From Archangium primigenium (GTDB lineage: Bacteria; Myxococcota; Myxococcia; Myxococcales; Myxococcaceae), in the NCBI RefSeq assembly GCF_016904885.1, contig NZ_JADWYI010000001.1, positions 4,588,001 to 4,652,000 of the forward strand: a stretch of DNA of 64,000 nt, given 5' to 3'. This document shows positions 8,815 to 20,595 of the stretch, in pieces; the stretch's first letter is position 1, and each line of letters starts with the position of its first letter. Made by a program: the position numbers and the translations under genes. The notes beneath the pieces were generated by a model. The model was not told where the DNA came from and did not search any database. It was given only the letters and a program-made list of their open reading frames with translations.

Positions 8815-11339
8815 GTCGCTCTTCCCGCCCAACCGTCCGCCGCCTCGTCGCGGCCCTCGTCGTCGCGCAGTCCCTCGGTGGTGGCGCCGCCCTGGCGCAG
8901 TACCGCCCTCCACCCATGACGGAGGCCCAGCGGCTCGTGCGCGAGGGCGAGACCGCCCAGGTGGACGCGAGCAGCGCGGCCACCTCCGGTGACAAGAAGC
9001 GCGCCGAGGCGCGCTACCGCAAGGCGCTGGAGCTGTTCGAGAAGGCCCTCGCCGAGGAGCCCACCAGCGTGGCCGCCGCGGCGGGCGTGGGCGCCGTGGG
9101 CCTGGCGCTGCAGGAGCACGAGCGGGTGGCCGCGCTCGTGACGCCGGTGTACGCCGCGCGCTCCGACGCGCTCGAGCTCGCCTACCCCCTGGGCATCGCG
9201 CTCTTCAAGCTCAAGCGCTACGACGAGGCGGTGCCCGTGCTGCGGCAGGTGTCCGCCGCCAACCAGCCCGAGCACCTGCTCGTGCACTACTACCTGGGCA
9301 ACTACTACGCGCTCCTGTCCCAGCAGGGCGACGAGGCGGTGGCCGAGCTGCAGACGTACCTGGCCCTGCGGCCGGAGAAGATCGCCGGCAACGACTTCCA
9401 GATCCACGAGCTGCTCGGCCGCGGCCACCTGCTGAGGAACGACCCCGCGGCGGCGCGCCTGTCCTTCGAGCGCGCCCAGGTGGGCCGTCCCGAGTCGGTG
9501 TCGCTGCAGATGGGCCTGGGCGCGGCGCTGGAGCTGGAGGGCCGCATGGCCGAGGCCCTGACGCTGCTCGAGGGCCTCACCCGGCGCTTCCCCCGGGTGC
9601 CCGAGGTGCGCGAGCGCCTGGGCCGGTTGCTGCTCGAGTCCAATGACCTGCCGGGCGCGGATGCGCAGACCAAGGCGCTGGTGGCGCTCGGCGCCACGGC
9701 GTCGGCGCACCTGCTGCAGGGTGACGTGCGCATGGCCCAGGGCCGTCCCGCCGAGGCGGAGACCGAGTACCGCGAGGTGCTGCGGCAGCTGCCCAACGAC
9801 GTGGGCGCGCAGATCTCCGTGGGCATGGCGCTGCAGCGCCAGGGCCGCAACGAGGAAGCCATCGCGTTCCTGGAGGGCGCCGTGCAGTCGGGCGCCAACA
9901 GCCTGGAGCTGTGGTCCACGCTGGGCAGCGTGAACCGCCGCGCCGGCCGCTACGCCCGCGCGGTGGAGGTGCACCGGCGCGTGGTGGAGATGGCGCCCCA
10001 GCGCGCGCTGGGCCACGTGCTGCTGGGCGCGGATCACTTCGCCACCGGGCAGTGGGACCTGACGATCGACGACTACGCCCAGGCGCTCAAGCTGGAGCCC
10101 GACCACGCGGGCGCGAAGAAGTGGCTGGGGCGGGCCCTGGCCCACCGGGCCCGGGATCGCGCGGGCGGTGGCCGGGTGGACGACGCCGTGCGCGACCTGC
10201 GCCGCGCCTTCGACCTGGAGCGCTCCTCGGCCATGGCGCGGCGGCTGGGCGCGGCCCTGTTGCAGCAGGGCTCGCACGCCGAGGCGCGCAAGGTGATGGA
10301 GCAGGGCGTGCAACTGCCCGAGGCGGCCTGGCGGGATCACCTGCTGCTCGGCTACGCGCGGCTGGGCGCGGGCGCCCCCAAGGAGGCGCTCGCCGCCTTC
10401 GAGCAGGCCGGGAAGATGGCGCCGGACAGCGCGTCGCTCTCGGACGTGTCCGCGGGCTCGGCGCTCGCGGAGCTGGAGCTCGGCCAGGTGGACGCCGCGC
10501 TCAAGCGGCTCAACGAGCCGGGCGCGTCCAAGCGCGCCACCGAGGTGGCCCGCGCCAACCTGTCGCGCGCGCACCTGCGCCGCGCCTTCGCCCGGCTGGA
10601 GGCCGGGGACGGCGTCGGGGCCCGCCAGGACGTGGAGGCCGCGGAGCGCGCGGGCCTGGGCGGCGGCACCTCGGAGCTGGGCCGGCTCGGCACCTTCTCC
10701 AAGGCGCTCGCGCAGGCGGAGGAGGGCCGCTTCGCGGACGCGAGCGCGGGCCTCAAGCGCGCGCTCACGCCCCTGCCGGACTGGGCGCGGCCCAACACGC
10801 GGCAGCTCGCGGACGCCTTCGTGCTCTACCTGAAGGACGCCCTGCCGCAGTCGCGCCGCATGCTCACGCTGGCCACCAAGCGGCCCATCCCCGAGCAGTC
10901 CCAGTGGACGGCGCACTTCACCAGCGCCCTGCACCGGCGCGAGGCCGAGCGCGCCTATGCCTCGGGCAACATGCGCGCCGCGGACAAGGCGCTCAAGGCC
11001 GCGCTGGCGCTCGCGCCGGACAGCCTCGCCCTGCAGCACAACCTCGCGTGCGTGGCCTACCGCTCCAACAAGACCGCCGAGGCCGTGGCCGTCTGGCACC
11101 GCCTGGAGGGCTCGCTGCCCCAGGCCACGCTCAACCTCGGCATCGACGCGCAGGAGCGTCGCCACAACGTGGGCGAGGCCGTGGATGCCTATCGCCGCTA
11201 CCTCGCCGCGTCGCCGGGCGCGCGCACCGCCGCCGTGCGCGAGTGGAAGGACCGGCTGCAGATGATCTACGGGATGAATGACGCGGCCGCCCCCGCGACC
11301 GCCCCCTCCAGCGCCACCGCCTCGGACACCACGCCATGA
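8811..11339 (+). CDS. Secreted TPR-repeat protein
   Basis: An 842-residue protein with a signal peptide (RRLVAALVVAQSLGGGAALAQ), followed by helix-turn-helix TPR units along almost the whole length. Typical repeats are YRKALELFEKALAEEPTS, FHTSALHRREAERAYASG-like segments and LKLEPDHAGAKKWLGRALAH. TPR arrays bind other proteins. Its position between a membrane phosphatase and a periplasmic binding protein suggests a periplasmic or outer-membrane scaffold in the same signalling unit. It is translationally coupled on both sides: ATGA overlaps at 8811-8814 and 11336-11339. There is no lipobox, so it is probably soluble or attached by protein contacts. The exact partner is unknown. Confidence 0.85.
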   Translation: MSRSSRPTVRRLVAALVVAQSLGGGAALAQYRPPPMTEAQRLVREGETAQVDASSAATSGDKKRAEARYRKALELFEKALAEEPTSVAAAAGVGAVGLALQEHERVAALVTPVYAARSDALELAYPLGIALFKLKRYDEAVPVLRQVSAANQPEHLLVHYYLGNYYALLSQQGDEAVAELQTYLALRPEKIAGNDFQIHELLGRGHLLRNDPAAARLSFERAQVGRPESVSLQMGLGAALELEGRMAEALTLLEGLTRRFPRVPEVRERLGRLLLESNDLPGADAQTKALVALGATASAHLLQGDVRMAQGRPAEAETEYREVLRQLPNDVGAQISVGMALQRQGRNEEAIAFLEGAVQSGANSLELWSTLGSVNRRAGRYARAVEVHRRVVEMAPQRALGHVLLGADHFATGQWDLTIDDYAQALKLEPDHAGAKKWLGRALAHRARDRAGGGRVDDAVRDLRRAFDLERSSAMARRLGAALLQQGSHAEARKVMEQGVQLPEAAWRDHLLLGYARLGAGAPKEALAAFEQAGKMAPDSASLSDVSAGSALAELELGQVDAALKRLNEPGASKRATEVARANLSRAHLRRAFARLEAGDGVGARQDVEAAERAGLGGGTSELGRLGTFSKALAQAEEGRFADASAGLKRALTPLPDWARPNTRQLADAFVLYLKDALPQSRRMLTLATKRPIPEQSQWTAHFTSALHRREAERAYASGNMRAADKALKAALALAPDSLALQHNLACVAYRSNKTAEAVAVWHRLEGSLPQATLNLGIDAQERRHNVGEAVDAYRRYLAASPGARTAAVREWKDRLQMIYGMNDAAAPATAPSSATASDTTP

Positions 11340-12247
11340 ACCGCCTCCGCTCGCTCTTTCTCGGCCTCGCGCTCCTGGGCGCCGGCTGGGTCACCCCCGT
11401 CCAGGCGTCCGCCAAGAAGGCCACGCTCGGCGTCTTCCTGCCCACCACGCTCACGGATGGTCAGGAGCGCTTCCAGTACGCCGAGTCCCTCGCGGGCCGC
11501 CTGTCCAAGGCCACCGGCCGCCCCACGTCCGCCAAGAGCTTCGCGCGCTACGAGGACTTCACCCGCGCCATCTCCGAGGGCCTCATCGACTTCGCCGTGG
11601 TGGATGCCTGGGCCGCGGTGCAGCTCGGCGCCAAGGCGACCCCGGTGGCGCTCGCGCCGCTCGCCGGCGAGACGTCCCAGCGCTGGGCCATCGTGTCCAA
11701 CGCCAAGGGCTCGGTGAAGGATCTGGCCGGCAAGCGGCTCGCCATCGTCAAGGGCGCCGGCGCCGTGGATCCCCGCTTCGTCACCAACGTGGTGTTCGCC
11801 GGGGACCTGGATGCCAAGAAGCACTTCAAGCTGACGCCGGTGCCCAACGTGGAGTCGGCGCTCAAGATGCTCGAGGCCAAGGGCGCCGAGGCCGCGCTGG
11901 TGCCGCTTGCGCACGTGCCCGCGGGCATGCGCGTGCTCTTTCGCAGCGCCAAGGTGCCCGGCGCGCTGCTCATGGGCATGCGGGGCGAGGCGGACGAGCT
12001 GACCGAGAGCCTGCAGAAGCTCGAGCCGGTGGCGCCCTTCGGCGCCTTCGTCGCGCCCCAGGGCCGGGAGGTGGAGGAGCTCCGCAAGCAGCTCGCCACG
12101 GGTCCTTCCCGCCGTCAGCCCGTGCTGGCGGACGCGCCCGCACTGCGTGTGGAAACCCGGGCCCTCCTGGAGCCCGGCGTCCTGCAGCCCGTGCTGCCCT
12201 CCTTCGCGGACGCCCTGGACGTGACGGCGGAGCAGCCGGACGACTGA
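11336..12247 (+). CDS. PhnD-like periplasmic substrate-binding protein
   Basis: A 303-residue periplasmic binding protein of the phosphate/phosphonate (PhnD, cluster F type-2) class. The signal peptide is LRSLFLGLALLGAGWVTPVQA. Fold markers are LGVFLPTTLTDGQERFQYAESLAGRLSKATGR, FTRAISEGLIDFAVVDAWAA and SVKDLAGKRLAIVKGAGAVDPRF. No ABC permease or ATPase gene is nearby. Together with the membrane phosphatase two genes upstream, this suggests the binding protein acts as a ligand sensor rather than a transporter part (inference). It overlaps the TPR gene by ATGA. Two small hairpins lie just after its stop. Confidence 0.8.
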   Translation: MNRLRSLFLGLALLGAGWVTPVQASAKKATLGVFLPTTLTDGQERFQYAESLAGRLSKATGRPTSAKSFARYEDFTRAISEGLIDFAVVDAWAAVQLGAKATPVALAPLAGETSQRWAIVSNAKGSVKDLAGKRLAIVKGAGAVDPRFVTNVVFAGDLDAKKHFKLTPVPNVESALKMLEAKGAEAALVPLAHVPAGMRVLFRSAKVPGALLMGMRGEADELTESLQKLEPVAPFGAFVAPQGREVEELRKQLATGPSRRQPVLADAPALRVETRALLEPGVLQPVLPSFADALDVTAEQPDD

Positions 12248-12254
12248 GACGGGA

Positions 12255-12300
12255 AGGAGGCGACTTTTGCCTCCTCGCGACGCTAGACTGCCTGGCAGTC
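12255..12300. terminator. Two tandem hairpins after the binding-protein gene
   Basis: AGGAGGC (12255-12261) pairs with GCCTCCT (12269-12275), and GACTGCC (12286-12292) pairs with GGCAGTC (12294-12300) around one base. The first lies 8 nt after the stop at 12247. They may end or attenuate transcription before the TonB-receptor gene. The second could instead be an operator. No T-tract is present. Confidence 0.4.
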
Positions 12301-12414
12301 AACCCCTTGGCGCTCAGGGACAGCCGTCGCAAGGACGGCTCGGGGAGTGTGCCTTCCGCGGCCCCGCTCGTGTCCTCGACGCCAGCTCCTTCACCTCGTG
12401 GGACGTAGAGAACG

Positions 12415-14643
12415 ATGCATTCGACACGAATCGTGTGGCCGCGCGGCACGGCGGCTCAACTCCTCGCTCTGACGTGTCTGCTCAGCGCCGCCCCCGCCCT
12501 GGCGCAGACGAACAAGCGTCCCACGGACGCGCCCCAGGCCAGCAAGCCGGCACCTCCGCCCGCGGCCGCGCCTCCCGCGTCCAACGTTCCCCAACGCGCG
12601 CCCTTCACCGGGCCGGTGATGTCGCGTCCGCTGCCGCCGCCCTCGGGCCTGGCCAGCGTGGACATCCCGGATCCGCTCGCCTCGCCGGACGGCGAGTCGC
12701 TCGAGGCGTCCGTGCAGCAGCTGCTCAGCGAGGCCATGGTGTCCACGGCCTCCAAGCGCAGCCAGCGCATCGCGGACGTGCCCATGACCATCTCCTGGAT
12801 TCCCGCCGAGGAGCTGGAGGGCACCGGCCAGTTCACCCTCTGCGAGGCCATCCAGTACTTCCCCGGCATGGAGTGCCGGCGCGGCTCCATGCGCAAGGCG
12901 GCGGTGAGCGCGCGTGGCCTCGGCTCCAACTACCTGTCCAACCGCCTGCTGCTCTTGCAGGACGGCCGGCCGCTGACGGACCCCTGGACGGGACAGTTCT
13001 ACGCGGACGAGACCACGCCGCTCGTCAACCTCAAGCAGATCGAGGTCATCCGGGGCCCGGGCTCCGCGCTCTACGGCTCCAACGCCTTCAGCGGCGTCAT
13101 CAACCTCATCCAGCGCCAGCCCTCGGACCTGATGCAGGAGGGGCGGGACTTCGGCGTGGATGGCCGGGTGCTCGCGGGCCAGAACAACACCTTCCGCGCG
13201 CAGGCCACGGCGGCGGGGCGGGGCGGTCCGGTGGAAGCGCTGGTGAACTACTACGGCTTCCGCTCGGATGGCCCGCAGCTCTTCAACGATCCGAAGACGG
13301 GCCGGGTGGACACCAACGAGGGCTCCCTGGTGCACCAGGTGAGTGGCCGGGTGAACGTGAAGAACGTGTCGCTCGACGCCTCCTTCACCAGCGCGGACAT
13401 CGGTCGTCCGGGTGGCCAGATGCTGTCGACCGTGGGCAACTGCGGCCGCTGCCACTACACGCCCAACGACGTGGAGCACGTGCAGAACTTCAACGCGAGC
13501 GCCCAGGTCGACCAGCAGGTGACGGACAACCTGCGCGTGTTCGCCCAGGCGTACACGTTCTTCAAGCGCCGCGAGGTGGTGCTGGAGAACGCCTTCGTGG
13601 ACAACGCGCCCCAGCCCACGCTCGGCAAGCGGCGCCGGCTGGGTGGTGAGGCGCGCGGCCTCCTGTCGCTCGGCGACGTGACGGTCACCTTCGGCGGTGA
13701 CTACAAGAACGACCTCGTCAACAACTCCAACGTGCTGCCCGGCCTCACGCTGGACGACACGCACCAGCAGATCCTCGGCGGCTTCCTGGACGCGGAGTAC
13801 CGGCCCACCAGCCGCGTGGTGCTCAGCGCCGGCGCGCGCTACGACAAGTACCTCATCCCGGAGACGGTGTGGCAGGCGCGCACGGATCAGCTCTCGCCGC
13901 GCGCGAGCGCCGTGTTCCACGCCCGGCCGGACCTGACCCTGCGCGCCAACTACGGCCGCGCCTTCCGCGCGCCCACGCTCGCGGAGCTCGCCATCAACCA
14001 GCAGATGTACGCGGCCACGCTCATCGGCAACGGCTCGCTGCGCGCCGAGACGCTGGACACGGTGGAGGCGTCGGTGGACTTCTGGCCCTTCAACCGCACG
14101 GTGCGCCTGACGGGCACGGGCTTCTACAACCTGGCCAAGAACTTCATCAATCAGGAGCTGCTCTTCGGCTCCACGTCGCGCTTCGAGAACATCGGGGATG
14201 CGCGCGTGGTGGGCCTGGAGCTGGAGGCCGCCGCGCAGGTGGCCGCCATCAACTCCTCGTTCGACGTGGCCTACCAGTTGCTCGACGCGCGCTCGCTCGC
14301 CTCGGGCTCGCGCCTGGAGCAGCCCCTGGACTACGCGCCCAACCACCGCGTGTACGCGCGCGGCCGGACGAACTTCGGCAAGGTGGCCTTCGCGGAGCTG
14401 TACGCGCTCTTCGTGGGCGCGCGCTTCGATCCCGGCTACCTGGCCAACCCCTCCACCGGCACCCTGGAGCGCGTGAAGTTGCCGAGCTACTTCACCACCA
14501 ACGCGCGCGTGGGCGCCAACGTCACCAAGGGCCTCACGGTGTCCCTGCTGGGCAGCAACCTCTTCAATGCCCGGTACGAGGAGTCCCACGGCTTCCCCGC
14601 GCCTCCGCTGAGTGTCTTCGGCGAGGTCAAGTACCAGTACTGA
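12415..14643 (+). CDS. TonB-dependent outer-membrane receptor
   Basis: A 742-residue outer-membrane beta-barrel receptor that would take up or sense a ligand using TonB energy. It has a signal peptide ending near ALA-QTNKR, a Pro/Ala-rich segment, and a plug domain with TASKRSQRIADVPMTISWI, LCEAIQYFPGMECRR, LQDGRPLTDPWTGQFYAD and IEVIRGPGSALYGSNAFSGVINLI. A barrel of about 550 residues ends in the aromatic VKYQY used by the BAM machinery. A CGRCHY pair in the barrel is unusual. It lies 167 bp after the PhnD-like gene and 7 bp before the GHKL gene, so it can be part of the same signalling cluster. The ligand is unknown. Confidence 0.92.
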   Translation: MHSTRIVWPRGTAAQLLALTCLLSAAPALAQTNKRPTDAPQASKPAPPPAAAPPASNVPQRAPFTGPVMSRPLPPPSGLASVDIPDPLASPDGESLEASVQQLLSEAMVSTASKRSQRIADVPMTISWIPAEELEGTGQFTLCEAIQYFPGMECRRGSMRKAAVSARGLGSNYLSNRLLLLQDGRPLTDPWTGQFYADETTPLVNLKQIEVIRGPGSALYGSNAFSGVINLIQRQPSDLMQEGRDFGVDGRVLAGQNNTFRAQATAAGRGGPVEALVNYYGFRSDGPQLFNDPKTGRVDTNEGSLVHQVSGRVNVKNVSLDASFTSADIGRPGGQMLSTVGNCGRCHYTPNDVEHVQNFNASAQVDQQVTDNLRVFAQAYTFFKRREVVLENAFVDNAPQPTLGKRRRLGGEARGLLSLGDVTVTFGGDYKNDLVNNSNVLPGLTLDDTHQQILGGFLDAEYRPTSRVVLSAGARYDKYLIPETVWQARTDQLSPRASAVFHARPDLTLRANYGRAFRAPTLAELAINQQMYAATLIGNGSLRAETLDTVEASVDFWPFNRTVRLTGTGFYNLAKNFINQELLFGSTSRFENIGDARVVGLELEAAAQVAAINSSFDVAYQLLDARSLASGSRLEQPLDYAPNHRVYARGRTNFGKVAFAELYALFVGARFDPGYLANPSTGTLERVKLPSYFTTNARVGANVTKGLTVSLLGSNLFNARYEESHGFPAPPLSVFGEVKYQY

Positions 14644-14650
14644 GCCCCCC

Positions 14651-15504
14651 GTGAGCGCCATCGCCTCCATCGCCTCCTCGTCGTCTCCCGAACTGCGGCT
14701 GCTCGCGGACGCCTCGCTCGCGCCGCGGGCCGTGGAGCAGGCCTCGCCCCGGCTCGCCCAGGTCGGCGTGCGCGCCGTGTCGTCGGGCTCCGCGCGGGCG
14801 GGACGGGAGCTCGTCCTGTTCGACGGCCGCCTCGCGCCCGCGCACGCCCCGCTGCTGGAGCGCGAGGCGCCCGCCCTCCTGCTCGCCCACCGGGATGCCC
14901 AGGAAGGGCCCTCGGCCTGGGAGCTGCGCCTGCTCGCCTCCCTGCTGCACGGCGAGCCGCTGATGCCCCCGGGCAGCGGGGTGGCCAAGCTGTGGCTGGA
15001 GCAGGTGGAGGACCTGAAAGGGGCCTCTTCCGAGGCGGCGGCGCTCGCGGAGACGTCGGGCGGTGGCCGGGCCATGGTCCATCTGGCCGCCGAGGTCATG
15101 CACGAGCTGGCGGCCAATGCCTTGCTCGACGCCCCAGTAGACGAGCGAGGTCAGGCCCTCTACGCCTACCGTCGCGATTCGGTCCGGGCGGTGGCTCCCG
15201 AGCACATCTGCCAAGTATCCTTCGCCGTGGGCGAGGGGGGCATCTACCTGGAAGCGGTGGATCTCTTCGGGCGGCTGACACCAGCGCCCCTGGCGAGGGC
15301 GGTGGCGTCGTTCGGGGGGCGCATGCAGGTCAATGCGTCCGGGGGTGGGGCGGGTCTGGGGATGCGGCGCATCCTCGAGGCCTGTGACGCGGTGGCGGTG
15401 CGGGTGGTGCCGGGCCGCGAGACGCGGATGTTGGGAGTGGTCGGATTCGGGGAGGCCCGCCGCCGGGCGGCGCTTCCCAAGTCGTTGCTGTACTTCAAGT
15501 CGGA

Positions 15505-15508
<4 letters not shown>
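14651..15508 (+). CDS. GHKL ATPase-domain protein (anti-sigma/RsbW-like)
   Basis: A 285-residue cytoplasmic protein whose C-terminal half is a histidine-kinase-like ATPase. The N-box is AEVMHELAANALLDAPVDERG and the glycine box is GGGAGLGMRRILEACDAV. Between them lies a strand pattern GIYLEAVDLFGRL in place of the usual DxGxG box. There is no dimerisation/His domain, so it resembles RsbW/SpoIIAB-type serine kinases that phosphorylate STAS partners. The N-terminal 120 residues are unassigned. GTG 14651, 7 bp after the TonB gene stop, is chosen; an in-frame ATG at 14612 would overlap that gene. The stop overlaps the STAS-kinase start by ATGA. Confidence 0.7.
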
Positions 15509-18657
<3,149 letters not shown>

Positions 18658-18677
18658 GCCTCGCGGGAGGTCGCGGA

Positions 18678-18694
18678 CCAGGCGAGCCGCCTGG
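18678..18694 (+). terminator. Hairpin after the STAS-kinase gene
   Basis: CCAGGCG (18678-18684) pairs perfectly with CGCCTGG (18688-18694) around three bases, 20 nt after the kinase stop. It has no T-tract, so it may be a transcript-end stabiliser rather than a true intrinsic terminator. Confidence 0.4.
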
Positions 18695-18792
18695 CCGCGC
18701 ACGGGGCCCCCATTCTGTGTTGTTCCCGAGGGGCTGGATGGGTGGATACTTCAAGGTGAGAAGATCGCGCCGCCACCCCTTCCGGATGCCTC

Positions 18793-19905
18793 ATGTTCTT
18801 CGTGGGTTCAGATGATGAGTCGGGCAGCGCGACCGCGCGAGGGGCGTCGAGCGCCTCGGACCCGGACGCGTCGCCCACCTTGTCCTTCCGTCATCTGCTG
18901 TCGGATGCGATCTCCTCCTTCCTGCTGGAGGCGGGGCTGGGCTCGGCGCAGGTGGCCGATCCGCTCAGCGAGCTCTTGGTGACGCTCTCGCGCTACCGCG
19001 AGGAGGGCGAGCCCCTGTTCCCCGTGGCGTTCCTCGGGGATGACCTGGAGGGCATGCTGCGGGTGCTCGGCGGCCGGGACGCCATCGCCATGGGCACCGG
19101 GCCGCGCTCCCGGGAGACGATCCAGCGCGCGCTCAAGCAGTGCGCGCCGTTGGGCCAGGGCCGGTGGTGGTGCCTGTACGTGCTGCTCATCCCCGACGGC
19201 TTCGCCTACGGCATCTTCCGCACGGATCCCTCGCCGCTCGTGGAGACGCCCCTGGAGCGCATGCGGCGGGCCGGAGAGCGCTCACTGCGCATGGTGGGCG
19301 TGCTGCAACTCGCGGAGAACGTGGTGGAGCTGCGGGGCCTCGGCGGCCTGTGCCGGCACGTCTTCCTGTCCGGCGCGCGGGCGGAGAACACCCTGCCCAC
19401 CGTGGCCATGGACGAGCTGTCGCTCGGCCTCACGGCGGACGTGCCCGAGCCGGCGCGGGGCCTGACGCGCGACTTCTACCGCCGGGTGCTCTTCGAGGCG
19501 ATGCAGGCCTCGCACGGCACGCTGGTGGCGGTGCTGCCCAAGGGGATGGACGGCCTGCCCATCTTCGTGGATGGGGTGCTGCTGGAGCCGCCGTTGGACC
19601 TGGTGGCGCGGGTGATGCGCTACCACCAGGAGCCGAGCGTGGACGCGGCCTCGGCGGTGAGCGCCACGGCGCAGCTCCTGCGCGGTATGATGGCCACGGA
19701 TGGCATCACCGTGCTGCGCTCGGACGGCTTCCTCGTGGGCTACAACGTCTTCATCCGGCACCCGGAGACGCTCAGCCGCGAGGCGGCCCGCGTGGGCGGG
19801 GCCCGGCGGCGCACCTACGAGGTGCTGTGCGGTTGGGTGGGGCGGGAGCTGACGACGGCGTTCTTCCGTTCACAGGACGGCGCCATCGCGTGTTGTCGCG
19901 ATTGA
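18793..19905 (+). CDS. DisA/DAC-like (DACN-type) sensor protein
   Basis: A 370-residue soluble protein with no signal peptide or membrane segment. The C-terminal part, ITVLRSDGFLVGYNVFIRHPE and RVGGARRRTYEVLCGWVGRE, resembles the DGA and RHR regions of diadenylate cyclase (DisA_N) domains. The catalytic DGA reads SDG-F and RHR reads RRR. That fits the related DACN sensor families, which may bind nucleotides without making c-di-AMP. The assignment is from memory of motif patterns, so moderate. The gene is separated from the upstream kinase by 135 bp and a hairpin, and is followed 24 bp later by a cytochrome-like lipoprotein. Confidence 0.5.
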   Translation: MFFVGSDDESGSATARGASSASDPDASPTLSFRHLLSDAISSFLLEAGLGSAQVADPLSELLVTLSRYREEGEPLFPVAFLGDDLEGMLRVLGGRDAIAMGTGPRSRETIQRALKQCAPLGQGRWWCLYVLLIPDGFAYGIFRTDPSPLVETPLERMRRAGERSLRMVGVLQLAENVVELRGLGGLCRHVFLSGARAENTLPTVAMDELSLGLTADVPEPARGLTRDFYRRVLFEAMQASHGTLVAVLPKGMDGLPIFVDGVLLEPPLDLVARVMRYHQEPSVDAASAVSATAQLLRGMMATDGITVLRSDGFLVGYNVFIRHPETLSREAARVGGARRRTYEVLCGWVGRELTTAFFRSQDGAIACCRD

Positions 19906-19929
19906 GCGGGTGACCCAGGCTGGCGCCGC

Positions 19930-20595
19930 ATGCGCGCGCTGCCCGTCTCCCTCCTGGCGTTGAGCCTCACCCTCCCGCTCCTCGGGGGCTGCACCCGGCC
20001 CGCGCCCTCCCGGGAGCCGCCGCCCCCGGACACCGCGCCCGAGCCGGCGCCGGCCGCGGCCCTGCGTCCCGTCGCGTCCTTCGACGGCATCGCGGACCCC
20101 CGGGCCCGCTCGGTGGCGCTGTTCACCGAGGCCGGTCGGGTCATCACCCATCCCCGGTGCACGAACTGTCACTCCGCGGATGGCGTGCCCCGGCAGGGGC
20201 TGGGGCAGCGGCCGCACCTGCCCGCGGTCACGGGCGGCGCGGACGGGCATGGGCCTCCTGGCCTGCCGTGCACCGCGTGTCACCAGGCGGTGAACCTCCC
20301 CTTGATGGGCGAGTCCCTGCGGAGCATTCCCGGCAACCCCAAGTGGGCCCTGGCGCCCGTGGAGATGGCGTGGGTGGGCCGCTCGTTGGGCTCCATCTGC
20401 GCGCAGCTCAAGGATCCCACGCGCAACGGGGGCAAGAGCCTCGCCGAGATCCAGCACCACATGGCCGAGGACGAACTCGTCGCGTGGGGCTGGGCGCCCG
20501 GCCGGGGCCTCCAGCCGGTGCCCGCGTCCCAGCGGGTGTTCGGCGCGCTCATCCAGGCGTGGATCGATACCGGGGCTCACTGCCCGGAGCCCTGA
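19930..20595 (+). CDS. Di-heme c-type cytochrome-like lipoprotein
   Basis: A 221-residue exported protein with lipobox LLGGC (Cys about residue 20), a Pro-rich linker and two heme-binding CxxCH motifs, CTNCH and CTACH, about 40 residues apart. Proteins of this shape are often found beside isoquinoline 1-oxidoreductase-type molybdenum hydroxylases and probably take their electrons in the periplasm. Here the two hydroxylase subunit genes lie convergently on the other strand, and the 3' ends overlap by 19 bp (20577-20595). The link to that enzyme is inference from context. The rest, with GGKSLAEIQHHMAEDELVAWGW, is conserved-looking but not otherwise assigned. Confidence 0.8.
   Translation: MRALPVSLLALSLTLPLLGGCTRPAPSREPPPPDTAPEPAPAAALRPVASFDGIADPRARSVALFTEAGRVITHPRCTNCHSADGVPRQGLGQRPHLPAVTGGADGHGPPGLPCTACHQAVNLPLMGESLRSIPGNPKWALAPVEMAWVGRSLGSICAQLKDPTRNGGKSLAEIQHHMAEDELVAWGWAPGRGLQPVPASQRVFGALIQAWIDTGAHCPEP

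Noticed and set aside
8640-11165. 841-codon open frame on the minus strand opposite the TPR gene
   Set aside because: It mirrors the high-GC third positions of the TPR gene; its translation is His/Arg/Gly-rich without any family pattern.
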